In this document: piece by piece, positions 1 to 6,745 of the stretch | Position numbering within the stretch: position 1 is the first letter of the stretch | Layout of the letters: each line of letters begins with the position of its first letter | DNA from: JBOGIG01 sp050742455 | GTDB taxonomy: Bacteria; Actinomycetota; Acidimicrobiia; Acidimicrobiales; JBOGIG01 | Length of the DNA: 13,543 nucleotides | Reading direction: 5' to 3' | Assembly: GCA_050742455.1 (NCBI GenBank) | Contig: JBOGIG010000051.1 | Location: 1 to 13,543 of the forward strand | Translations under genes and position numbers: made by a program | Notes under the pieces: generated by a model | The model's database searches: none | What the model saw: the letters and a program-made list of their open reading frames with translations, nothing else | What the model was told of the DNA's origin: nothing

Positions 1-33
1 GGGAGCCGGGGAGGCCGGGGCATTCCGCCGGGG

Positions 34-71
34 CCGTCAGGGGCCGGCGCCCGGTCCGTCAGGGGCCGGCG
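34..71. repeat. 22-bp-period direct repeat covering the tadC stop codon
   Basis: The 16 bases ccgtcaggggccggcg occur at 34-49 and again at 56-71, a 22-base step. On the minus strand the upstream copy encodes the last tadC residues and its TGA (59-61); the other copy lies just past the stop. The remaining bases 1-33 are G/C-rich and show no gene I can support. The duplication length is not a multiple of three, which costs nothing because the second copy is not translated. Confidence 0.8.
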
Positions 72-997
72 AACATGCGCAGGGCATTGATGAAGGGCAC
101 CGCCAAGAAGATGACCCCGGGAACCAGAGCAGCCACGGTCACCGGTATCCATACCTGCTGCTGGCGCTTCTCCATGATCTCGAGCATCTGGCGGTGAGCG
201 TCCCGTCTGATCGAGTGGGCCTCTTCGGACACAAGACGTCCGAGGTCCACGGCCTGAGGTCCGAGGCTGAGGACGGCCACCACCCGGTCCAGCGCAGGCA
301 CTCCAACCAGGCCGGACCATTCGGCCAGGGCCATGGATTCCGGCATGCCCTGACGGATCCGGGCACATACCCGGGCCAGATCGACGGCACAGACGCCCCG
401 TCCTCGAGCGGCGACCCGGTTGAGAGCACCCCCGATCGAGAACCCTGCCGAGATGAGCATGGCCAGCTGCTCGGCCACGACCGGCAGCTCCAACAGACAA
501 CGCTGCTGCCACCCTCGTGACCGCTTGGACAGGGACTCCTCCACGACCATGAAGGCCAACAACGGCAGCCCCAGGGTGGCCAAGAGCCCGAAAAGCGGCC
601 CCAAGCCGGAGCCGGCGGCCAGCGCCAGCCCGCAGGCAAGGCCGACCATGACCCATCCCAACTGGCGGGTCCTGAACTCGCTGGGGGCCATGGGGGAGTG
701 GGTGCGCTCCAGCTTCTTGGCCAACTCCTCACGCACGCCCAGGGCTCGCGAGAGGTGTTGGGCCACGGAGGTAACGATGGGGAGGATGATCTCCCGAAAT
801 GACTCTGGGCCGGGAACCCAGCTCCGGTTGGCTGTCTGGCGTCGATCACGAAAGCGACCCGACGCCAACGGCGATGCCGACGACCGGTAGGGAGCCAACC
901 TCTCGGTCAGAGGTAATCGGGCAAACCAGCGTCGCTGACTCAACAACAGCGTGATCCCGAGCCACAGGAGAACTCCGGACCCGAGGGCCAGTCTCAC
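59..997 (-). CDS. tadC: TadC-like Tad/Flp pilus inner-membrane platform protein (type II secretion F domain)
   Basis: The predicted protein of 312 residues is one of the two polytopic platform proteins of the Tad pilus, thought to pair with TadB and couple the CpaF ATPase to pilin assembly in the membrane. Hydrophobic segments are seen at about residues 3-20, 114-130, 132-150 and 283-303. The layout of a hydrophilic region, then 'ELPVVAEQLAMLISAGFSIG' (about 170-189), a helical cytoplasmic stretch and a final membrane helix is typical of the GspF/T2SF family, and the length is normal. I chose the GTG at 997 because it overlaps the tadB TGA by four bases (GTGA), a coupling arrangement; the frame stays open far upstream, but that part is antisense-like sequence over tadB. 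It is the last complete gene of the operon here. A 22-bp duplication straddles its stop codon. Family assignment is firm; TadC rather than TadB follows from gene order. Confidence 0.88.
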   Translation of the reverse strand: MRLALGSGVLLWLGITLLLSQRRWFARLPLTERLAPYRSSASPLASGRFRDRRQTANRSWVPGPESFREIILPIVTSVAQHLSRALGVREELAKKLERTHSPMAPSEFRTRQLGWVMVGLACGLALAAGSGLGPLFGLLATLGLPLLAFMVVEESLSKRSRGWQQRCLLELPVVAEQLAMLISAGFSIGGALNRVAARGRGVCAVDLARVCARIRQGMPESMALAEWSGLVGVPALDRVVAVLSLGPQAVDLGRLVSEEAHSIRRDAHRQMLEIMEKRQQQVWIPVTVAALVPGVIFLAVPFINALRMFAGP

Positions 998-1872
998 GAC
1001 CCGAACACCCGATCCTCGTCGGGCAGCTTCATGAGCCTGCCGGCCCACAGCCAGCAGCCCACCATGGCGCCGATTCCCACCACCACGAGTATCTGGCCCA
1101 GACCGCCGGCGTAGGAGGCGCGGCCCGCCCCGATGGACATTCCGGCCAGGGCCATGCCCATCGGTACGAAGAGAACGAACCGGCGAGCAAAGCGCACCCC
1201 GGCCTGCTTGGATTGGGCATCCTTGCGGCCCTGGAGGTCGAGCACTCGGTCGTCGGCCAGATCGGCCAGACGCCGGTCGAGCCCTGAGCCGCCGATCTCG
1301 TGTGCCACCAGGAGGGTCTCGGCCACGGTGTCGGCGGTAGGGTCGGCCAGGTGCTGCTTGAAGACATCCAGGCTGCGGGAGAAGTCGGTGGAGATCAGCC
1401 ACTCCCTCTCCAGCGCGGCGAAGGCTTGGCCCATCTCGGGTGGTCCCCTCTTGCCCACCTCGATGAGGGCCTGGGGCACGGAGCGCCCGAGGGAACCGGC
1501 CTGTAGACGCATCTCCTCGATCATGCGAGGCCATGCCTGGCGGGCTTCGCTCCGGCGCCGTATCCGGCGCGATCGGTATATGGCCAGGGGCAGAAAGGCG
1601 GTGAACGCCCCGGCGGCCAGGGCGGCGGGAAACCCACCAAAAACGATGAAGGCAATGGATGCCCCTCCCAGGCTGACGGCCACAGAAACGGCAATGAACT
1701 CCGAGGGGCGAACCGAACCCAGCCCGGCCTGGGCCAGCCAGTCGCGCCTCACGGCCCATGGCGACCCCTTCGAACGGCGGGGTCCAAGCCCCAGCCCATT
1801 CCATCCCAGCACGAAGTGTGTGTAAAGGAAGAACACGCCGAAGGCCCCGGCAAGAATGGTCAGCGCTTCCAC
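994..1872 (-). CDS. tadB: TadB-like Tad/Flp pilus inner-membrane platform protein (type II secretion F domain)
   Basis: This 292-residue protein is the partner of the following TadC-like protein in the pilus inner-membrane platform. It has an N-terminal helix (about 3-23), two hydrophobic segments (about 58-80 and 82-99) followed by a strongly basic stretch (RSRRIRRRSEAR, 100-111), a T2SF-type cytoplasmic domain (about 115-225, with 'MRLQAGSLGRSVPQALIEVG'), and two C-terminal hydrophobic segments (about 231-249 and 258-276). The GTG at 1872 begins one base after the cpaF TGA (1874-1876) and gives the usual family length. The open frame runs on upstream through the cpaF repeat array, so a longer start would yield an implausible repetitive leader. 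The close spacing suggests coupled translation with cpaF and tadC. Assigned TadB because it precedes TadC in the usual order. Confidence 0.87.
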   Translation of the reverse strand: MEALTILAGAFGVFFLYTHFVLGWNGLGLGPRRSKGSPWAVRRDWLAQAGLGSVRPSEFIAVSVAVSLGGASIAFIVFGGFPAALAAGAFTAFLPLAIYRSRRIRRRSEARQAWPRMIEEMRLQAGSLGRSVPQALIEVGKRGPPEMGQAFAALEREWLISTDFSRSLDVFKQHLADPTADTVAETLLVAHEIGGSGLDRRLADLADDRVLDLQGRKDAQSKQAGVRFARRFVLFVPMGMALAGMSIGAGRASYAGGLGQILVVVGIGAMVGCWLWAGRLMKLPDEDRVFGS

Positions 1873-1873
1873 G

Positions 1874-3379
1874 TCACTGCGCCTGTCCCAAGCCGGTAGG
1901 ACCACCGAGACCGGCCGCCGCCCCGAGACCGGCCGCCGCCCCGAGACCGGCCGCCGCCCCGAGACCGGCCGCCGCCCCGAGACCGGCCCGACCCTCGCTC
2001 GACCCGGAGGCGTGTGGCTCCGGCACGGCCCAGGCCGCTGTTGGCGCCTGGCTCCCGGTCCGCAGCAAGTCCACAATGTCGAATCCGGCGGCTTCGAGTG
2101 CGGGGCCGGCCCGGACCGGAAGGTTCCCGCTCCAGGTCAGCGCCGATCCACCGGCCGACCGCTTGAACAGATCGGTGACGGTGAACGATGCGGAATCGGC
2201 CGGAGTCTGGCGATCCTCGACGGCAATGACCTCGACGACGCGAACCTGACCGCCGATCCTGGCGCAGTGGACAACGATGTCGATTGCCTCCGACACCAAG
2301 GAGTTAAGGGCGGCCAGAGGCAGGTCCCGAGCGGCATCAGCAAGTTGGGCGATGAAGCGCAACCGAGTGAGGGCTTGGCGCGCCGACCCGGCGTGGATGG
2401 TGGTGTACCCCTTCACTCCCGATGACAGGGTCAGGAGCAACGCCAGAGCTTCGGCATCACGGACTTCGCCGACTATGGCGACGTCGGGGGCCATGCGCAA
2501 GAATCCGCCCACCAGACGGCGAAGGTCGACCTCGGGTCGGTCGACGCGAGCCGGCCTGGTCTGCATATGGGCCACATTGGGAAGGGGCACATCGGTCTCG
2601 AACACCTCCTCGGCCACCACCACTCGAAGGGCCGGGTCCAGCTCGGCGGCACAACACGACAACAAAGTGGTCTTTCCCGAACCCGGGGGCCCGGCGAAGA
2701 TGATCGAAAGGCGGCTCTGTATGCATGCTCGGAGAAACGCGGCCACAGGGGAGTCGAGAGTGCCCATTTGCACCAGCTCGTCCAACGTCCGGTAAGAAAC
2801 GCCGGTGAACTTTCTGATGTTCACAAGGGTGTGGCCGTCCCGGGCCAGATCTGAGTGGACGATGTGGAGGCGAGATCCGTTGTCGAGCTGGGCGTCCTGA
2901 AGACCCATAGCCGGATCTAGCTTGCGGTGGGAGGCCGAGGCGTCGTCCAGGATCTTGGTCAGGGTTCGCGCTACGTGGTCGTCGTCATGGAAAATCTCGT
3001 GGTGATATCCCGAGCGCCCCCGGTGTCGCTTGACGAAGATGCTGTCGGGAGCATTGATCATGATTTCCCAAACGTCGTCGTCGTTGAGCAGTGGCTCCAA
3101 GGGACCGTACCCGGCCAGGTTGCGATAGGCCTTCTCCACTACCGCCTCAGGATCGGCAAGGTCGAACGGTCGTGCCCCCCGCTTGAAGTCGAGGGACCAT
3201 TGGTCCACTTCCTGGACCACCAGGTCGCGCAGTCGCTCCGGGCCGCCGCTAGTGCTCAGGTCCAGGGCCCGGTCCTTGGCCCTAGCGAGGACGCTCTGTT
3301 CGATCTCCGTCAGGGGTGAGCCCGACCCGGCCTCGTCGTCTCTGCGATGGGCACGCGGGCCCTCTTGGCGATCGATCAC
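1874..3379 (-). CDS. cpaF: CpaF/TadA-type secretion ATPase powering Tad pilus assembly, with a repetitive C-terminal tail
   Basis: This is a GspE/VirB11-superfamily hexameric ATPase that drives pilin polymerisation at the cytoplasmic face of the TadB/TadC platform. With the GTG at 3379 it has 501 residues. It shows the N-terminal CpaF region (about 25-120, 'GYGPLEPLLNDDDVWEIMIN'), Walker A GPPGSGKTT (230-238), an Asp-box-like AEEVFETD (256-263), Walker B region VAIVGEVRDAEA (300-311) and the His-box TTIHAGSA (326-333), so all key motifs are intact. The C-terminal region from about residue 390 is longer than usual and ends in Gly-Leu-Gly-Ala-Ala-Ala units encoded by an 18-bp tandem repeat. The start lies 13 bases after the tadZ stop; no strong ribosome site is visible, and a start further downstream (near residue 23) cannot be excluded. 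An ATG at 3396 is out of frame. Confidence 0.92.
   Translation of the reverse strand: MIDRQEGPRAHRRDDEAGSGSPLTEIEQSVLARAKDRALDLSTSGGPERLRDLVVQEVDQWSLDFKRGARPFDLADPEAVVEKAYRNLAGYGPLEPLLNDDDVWEIMINAPDSIFVKRHRGRSGYHHEIFHDDDHVARTLTKILDDASASHRKLDPAMGLQDAQLDNGSRLHIVHSDLARDGHTLVNIRKFTGVSYRTLDELVQMGTLDSPVAAFLRACIQSRLSIIFAGPPGSGKTTLLSCCAAELDPALRVVVAEEVFETDVPLPNVAHMQTRPARVDRPEVDLRRLVGGFLRMAPDVAIVGEVRDAEALALLLTLSSGVKGYTTIHAGSARQALTRLRFIAQLADAARDLPLAALNSLVSEAIDIVVHCARIGGQVRVVEVIAVEDRQTPADSASFTVTDLFKRSAGGSALTWSGNLPVRAGPALEAAGFDIVDLLRTGSQAPTAAWAVPEPHASGSSEGRAGLGAAAGLGAAAGLGAAAGLGAAAGLGGPTGLGQAQ
1907..1988. repeat. 18-bp tandem repeat in the 3' end of cpaF (four full copies plus a partial)
   Basis: The 18-base unit gagaccggccgccgcccc repeats perfectly at 1907-1924, 1925-1942, 1943-1960 and 1961-1978, with ten further matching bases to 1988. 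On the minus strand each unit encodes six residues (Gly-Ala-Ala-Ala-Gly-Leu), giving a flexible Gly/Ala tail after the ATPase domain. The copies are identical, which implies recent expansion or continuing homogenisation. The array ends about 35 bases upstream of the tadB start. Confidence 0.97.
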
Positions 3380-3392
3380 CGGTAACCAGGCG

Positions 3393-4829
3393 TCATCGCA
3401 GGGCCACGTCGATCTCGGCCGGACCCCAGTGGCCGAGCGAGCCAGGCGCGATGGGCTCGGGACCACCCGGTGGCGCGGGCTCCGCCGAAGGTCGGACAAA
3501 CCGCGCCGCCAGCGCTGTTTGGAGGGGCTGGGTAATGGCGCCGGGCAGGGCCACGCAGTCCCGATGGACCTGCTCCATGGGGATCTCGGGGACGAAGGTC
3601 AACGGTGGGTGGTGGGCAAACTGGTCGGTGTCGGACCCGGTGAGCAACGCCTTGGTCAGTTCATCTCGATGGCGGTGGCCGCGCGGAGCCCGATTGATCA
3701 CGGGGAGCACCGAGGGGCCCGCCACTCCCAAGCGGTCGAGGTCGTCGAGGAGCCGGCGTAGGGACAAGACCCCCTTCATTCCCGGCTGCCCCACGGCCAC
3801 GATCACATCGGCTTGGGTCACGCTGCGCCTCGCCATGTGATTGCGGTCCGCGATGTCGGGGGACCCGCTCTGTGCCTCCCCTTCGAAGTCGGAGTCCACG
3901 TCGCATACGACCGTGTCGTAGGACGCCAGCAGCCCGTTGAGGGCGGCGTCAAAGGCCCTCGGTTGGATGGCCGACCACGACCACGGATTCCGGAGCCCGA
4001 GAAACAGGTGATATCCCCTCTCCACCACGTTGAAGCCGAAGCTACTTAGCTCGGTTGGGCTGGGATTGGCGTGGCGATAGGCATCCACCAGTTCCTGAAT
4101 ACTGGGCACAATGTCCAAGGAGTCATGCAACATGGCCTGGTCTGAGCGGCGGGCCAGGTCGACCAACGCCACGGGCCGATCGGACACGGCGCCCTCGGAC
4201 CCGGTGCCCTCGGACCCGGTGCCCTCGGACCCGGTGCCCTCGGACCTGACCAGGTGGGACCTGACCCGGTAAGACCTGGCGCGCTCGGACCTGACCCGGT
4301 GGGACCTGGCGCGTTCGGACCTGACCCGGTGGGACACAACTTGGGCCAGGGCTATCGCCACGGTGGAGGCTCCGGTTCCTCCCGGCCCGCAAACGGCCAG
4401 GAGCCGGCCCCGTTTGGCCTCGACTGGTCTCGACTGGGGAACCGAGGTGCTCGCCTCGACCAGGGATATGGGTTTGGCATGGGCGTTGAGCTGGTCGATC
4501 AGCTCCTGGCGCGAGAAGTCAGGGTTGATGACGGATCGGACGCCGAGCCCGAGCCAGGTGCGGTGACGGTCCTCGCCCACGATCAGGGTGGGGCAGCCCC
4601 GACCCGCGGCCAGGCCGACCAGGTCTCGATCCAGACCTGAAATGCGACCGTCCACCAGCACGGCCGAGTGGACACGATTGGAGGAAAGTCGAGCCTTGAG
4701 CTCATCGATGGAGATGCACTTGGTGAACTCAACAGGCACCGAAGATGAATTGGCCCACTGAGAAATGGAACGGAACCAGGCGGCTCGGGCCGGAGCCAAC
4801 CCCAACAGGACATAGCGATCTGACGCCAT
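3393..4829 (-). CDS. tadZ: TadZ/CpaE-like MinD/ParA-family ATPase with an internal pentapeptide repeat insertion
   Basis: The 478-residue protein joins a degenerate receiver-like N-terminal domain (about 1-115, with 'HSAVLVDGR' and 'CPTLIVGED') to a MinD/ParA-type P-loop domain (about 140-440). TadZ/CpaE proteins localise the Tad apparatus, often at a cell pole. The P-loop reads GPGGTGAST (148-156), so the usual lysine before Ser/Thr is alanine. Later strands are recognisable: 'VALVDLARRSDQ' (220-231), 'YDTVVCDVDSD' (304-314), 'ADVIVAVGQPG' (340-350) and 'VLPVINRA' (374-381). Between the P-loop helix and the second strand lies a run of about 50 residues built from ten pentapeptides (167-216), far longer than the loop normally present. 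The ATG at 4829 shares one base with the cpaB stop (TGATG). The C-terminal tail is Pro/Gly-rich. TadZ is assigned from fold and position; biochemical ATPase activity is not certain. Confidence 0.82.
   Translation of the reverse strand: MASDRYVLLGLAPARAAWFRSISQWANSSSVPVEFTKCISIDELKARLSSNRVHSAVLVDGRISGLDRDLVGLAAGRGCPTLIVGEDRHRTWLGLGVRSVINPDFSRQELIDQLNAHAKPISLVEASTSVPQSRPVEAKRGRLLAVCGPGGTGASTVAIALAQVVSHRVRSERARSHRVRSERARSYRVRSHLVRSEGTGSEGTGSEGTGSEGAVSDRPVALVDLARRSDQAMLHDSLDIVPSIQELVDAYRHANPSPTELSSFGFNVVERGYHLFLGLRNPWSWSAIQPRAFDAALNGLLASYDTVVCDVDSDFEGEAQSGSPDIADRNHMARRSVTQADVIVAVGQPGMKGVLSLRRLLDDLDRLGVAGPSVLPVINRAPRGHRHRDELTKALLTGSDTDQFAHHPPLTFVPEIPMEQVHRDCVALPGAITQPLQTALAARFVRPSAEPAPPGGPEPIAPGSLGHWGPAEIDVALR
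4182..4331. repeat. 15-bp-period tandem repeat array inside tadZ (about ten units)
   Basis: Two related sub-arrays share a 15-base period. At 4191-4235 the unit gccctcggacccggt is present in three perfect copies, with a diverged fourth to 4250. From about 4246 to 4335 the units alternate between ctgacccggtgggac and ctggcgcgctcggac, forming a 30-base higher-order period with few mismatches. On the minus strand each unit encodes five residues ending in Ser: HRVRS and ERARS types, then EGTGS types. The encoded segment therefore changes from strongly basic to acidic/Gly-rich along its length. Confidence 0.95.
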
Positions 4830-5653
4830 CAGGGCTTGGTTCCCGCCGGGAGTGCCGATCCCGGAACGGCGGCTGAGCCCGGAGCGGCGCCGCTGTTGGT
4901 TCCCGCCGGGAGTGCCGATCCCGGAACGGCGACTGAGCCCGGAGGGGCGCCGCTGTTGGTCCCCGTTGGCGGGGTCGCGTAATCACTGGCGTTGGCGCCC
5001 GTGGAGCGAACCAGGATGATCTTGCTCGCATTGACGGCCTGGGCCAGGGCCACGGCGTCTGAGGCACGGTCCATGCTCACGGTGATCACCAGGGTCCGGT
5101 CCGTGCTGCTGCCGAATCCGCCCGCCGATCCCGCGACACCGACCACGGGGAGGGCCCGCACCACTACCGATGTCTGGGCCTGGGTACCCGTGCCCACCGT
5201 GGACAGGACATCGACCAGGTCACCCGGCGCCAGCTCGCCTCCAACGGCAAGGGAGGATGGGATAGAGAACGACATCAGGCGGGATGGCACGCCAGGCGAG
5301 CCTGCCTTGACAACGTCGCTCACCTGGACCAGCTCCCCGGTCCGTAGGGGGGCCACCAAGATGGTGCCGATGAGGCGGGCCGGATCGCGAAATGCCACTG
5401 AGTCGGCCATGGATGCGGGCAGGGTCATCGGAGCCGTGCCCAGATCTCCAGCGACCACGTGATGACCCGACTCGAGGTTCCGAGCAGCCACAACGTAGGT
5501 AGTGACGTGGGAGCCGGTGGCCCCGGTATAGGCCAGGAACAGTCCAACCGCGGCAACGGCCACCAACAAGCCACCCATGACGGAACGACTTCCCGGCAAG
5601 GGACGGCGTCGTCGTATTGGCCTGAGCTCGGGCGAGGGGGCCCGAGCCTTCAT
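4829..5653 (-). CDS. cpaB: CpaB/RcpC-like SAF-domain pilus assembly protein with duplicated C-terminal tail
   Basis: A 274-residue protein with a basic cytoplasmic start (RRRRP, 14-18), one signal-anchor helix (about 24-43) and an extracytoplasmic SAF domain (about 52-116, with 'VVAARNLESGHHVVAGDL' and 'TGELVQVSDV'), followed by the CpaB-type region 'FSIPSSLAVGGELAPGDLVD' (129-148). CpaB/RcpC proteins are periplasmic or cell-wall-side Tad components whose SAF domain is believed to contact peptidoglycan or the outer channel. The last about 50 residues are Pro/Ala/Gly-rich and contain two near-identical 20-residue copies. The ATG at 5653 has GGAAG eight bases upstream; an upstream GTG at 5668 is possible. 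It is the first gene of the Tad operon, behind the promoter at 5766-5794. Confidence 0.85.
   Translation of the reverse strand: MKARAPSPELRPIRRRRPLPGSRSVMGGLLVAVAAVGLFLAYTGATGSHVTTYVVAARNLESGHHVVAGDLGTAPMTLPASMADSVAFRDPARLIGTILVAPLRTGELVQVSDVVKAGSPGVPSRLMSFSIPSSLAVGGELAPGDLVDVLSTVGTGTQAQTSVVVRALPVVGVAGSAGGFGSSTDRTLVITVSMDRASDAVALAQAVNASKIILVRSTGANASDYATPPTGTNSGAPPGSVAVPGSALPAGTNSGAAPGSAAVPGSALPAGTKP
4841..4967. repeat. 60-bp tandem duplication at the 3' end of cpaB
   Basis: Bases 4841-4900 and 4901-4960 are 60-base copies differing by eye at only two positions (4872/4932 and 4885/4945), with a short fragment of a further copy after 4960. Each copy encodes 20 residues, of the type SGA-PPGSVAVPGSALPAG-TN. 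The array extends the cpaB C-terminus right up to its stop codon at 4829. Confidence 0.95.
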
Positions 5654-5765
5654 GGTTGTTGCTTCCACTGTTCCATCCCGCGTTTGTAGGACTGGAGTCG
5701 ATCGGACGATCGAGATCTCGCGCCCCCGAAGGCAGAGGGGTGGGGAAGCAGGGCGGCGCGGCCAG

Positions 5766-5794
5766 ACCATACCGTCGGCCCAATTGGTAATCAA
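5766..5794 (-). promoter_or_regulatory. Predicted sigma70-type promoter of the Tad operon
   Basis: On the minus strand TTGATT (5794-5789) is followed after exactly 17 bases by TATGGT (5771-5766). This is a good housekeeping-type -35/-10 pair in an otherwise G/C-rich gap, and it lies about 115 bases upstream of the cpaB ATG. No other promoter-like pair of similar quality was seen for the operon, and the downstream genes leave no room for internal ones. Confidence 0.6.
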
Positions 5795-5839
5795 GGGAAA
5801 ATTTGGAACTCTGAGCGGTGGATGTCGTGGCCAGAGGCG

Positions 5840-5851
5840 GAGCGGCCGCTC
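5840..5851. promoter_or_regulatory. 12-bp perfect palindrome in the divergent cpaB-wzm gap
   Basis: The palindrome gagcggccgctc sits between the Tad promoter and the wzm start. It could be an operator or form a small hairpin in the wzm leader, but a G/C-rich palindrome of this length may be chance. The rest of the gap 5654-5899 holds an AT-richer pocket (about 5785-5810 and 5859-5866) in which the wzm promoter presumably lies; I could not define it. Confidence 0.35.
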
Positions 5852-5899
5852 AGGCAGGTATTTTGTCTGGTCTTGAGGAATCCTGGCAGGGTGAAGGCG

Positions 5900-6730
5900 A
5901 TGACGCGGGCCGAGACGGGCAAGCTTTTGGAACTGGACGGTAGCCCCACCTCTATCAGGACCATCGTGGCCCAGAGTTGGGCCCACCGCGACGTGTTGAG
6001 CATGCTGGCCCGAGCCGAGTTCCAGGCCCGCTACAAGCGGGCCTCGTTTGGCATCCTGTGGGCCGTGGCCGTTCCCATGCTGCAGGCCGTCATCCTGGCG
6101 GTGGTTTTCTCCCGAGTGGTCAAGCTGGGGAGCTTCCAGGGCTATTCGGCTTACGTGATCTCGGGTACCCTGGCCTGGAGCTATTTCGCAATGACCCTGG
6201 GCACCGGTGCCAGTTCCATCGTGGACGGATCAGGACTGACCGAGAAGCTCTGGTTCCCCCGGGCGCTTCTCCCCATTGTCTCGGCCCTGGCCAACATGGC
6301 CAGCCTGGGCATATCGATGCTGGTCTTGTTGCTCATTCTCGGACTGGCCGGAGGTAACTACGGGCTCCACCTGCTCTTGCTCATACCGGCATGCCTCTTC
6401 CTGGTGGTCTTCACCGCCGCTCTGTCCCTCGTGCTGGCGGCCCTGCACGTGTACTTCCGGGACGTAAGATTCCTGGTCCAGGCGGTGCTTATGGTGGCCA
6501 TTTACGCCACCCCCGTGATCTATCAGATACAACTGGTCAATCGGCTCAAGCCGTTCATGATCATCAATCCACTGACCGGCATTATCGGAACATTCCATGC
6601 CGCCGTGCTCAGACCCGATGCCTATTGGCAAGCCAGCCTGGCTGTTTCCCTCATAGCAACCCTGGGGCTTCTTGTGGCGGCTGTCCTGGTGTACAAGCGC
6701 CACGACCGTCTCTTTGCCGATCTTTTGTAG
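5900..6730 (+). CDS. wzm: Wzm-like ABC-2 type polysaccharide export permease
   Basis: This 276-residue integral membrane protein is the permease of an ABC transporter that exports lipid-linked polysaccharide (O-antigen, capsule or teichoic-acid type). The N-terminal amphipathic region 'RAEFQARYKRASFGILWAVAVPML' (38-61, shown in part) is the family hallmark, and about six hydrophobic segments follow: roughly 53-71, 83-103, 122-149, 157-182, 190-210 and 245-266. The motif 'INPLTGIIGTFHAAVL' (222-237) before the last helix is also typical. The ATG at 5900 gives the normal length and has AGGG eight bases upstream; GTG 5891 and ATG 5822 are in-frame alternatives. Its ATPase partner is encoded on the other strand about 4 kb away. 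A nucleotidyltransferase gene follows after 15 bases, so the two probably form one transcript. Confidence 0.9.
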   Translation: MTRAETGKLLELDGSPTSIRTIVAQSWAHRDVLSMLARAEFQARYKRASFGILWAVAVPMLQAVILAVVFSRVVKLGSFQGYSAYVISGTLAWSYFAMTLGTGASSIVDGSGLTEKLWFPRALLPIVSALANMASLGISMLVLLLILGLAGGNYGLHLLLLIPACLFLVVFTAALSLVLAALHVYFRDVRFLVQAVLMVAIYATPVIYQIQLVNRLKPFMIINPLTGIIGTFHAAVLRPDAYWQASLAVSLIATLGLLVAAVLVYKRHDRLFADLL

Positions 6731-6745
6731 AAGGCGAGTTCGTCG

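Noticed and set aside
998..1804. Upstream extension of the tadC reading frame to 1804, giving a 581-residue protein
   Set aside because: The extension lies in another frame over tadB, reads as Arg/Gly/Pro-rich shadow sequence with no domain, and the GTG at 997 gives a normal family length and a four-base overlap.
1873..2076. Upstream extension of tadB through the 18-bp repeat
   Set aside because: It would add about 68 residues of repetitive RRPVSG-type sequence that overlap cpaF. The GTG at 1872 gives the usual TadB length directly after the cpaF stop.
1758..2425. Plus-strand open frames across the cpaF repeat with PRPAAA or ETGRRP runs
   Set aside because: Any frame through a GC-rich 18-bp repeat stays open. 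The coding strand is clear from the intact CpaF motifs on the minus strand.
4182..4331. CRISPR-like array
   Set aside because: The units are contiguous with a 15-base period and no unique spacers, and they are translated in frame within tadZ.
5822..5899. Longer Wzm N-terminus starting at ATG 5822
   Set aside because: It adds 26 residues before the usual cytoplasmic start, includes the palindrome and lacks a ribosome site. Kept only as an alternative.
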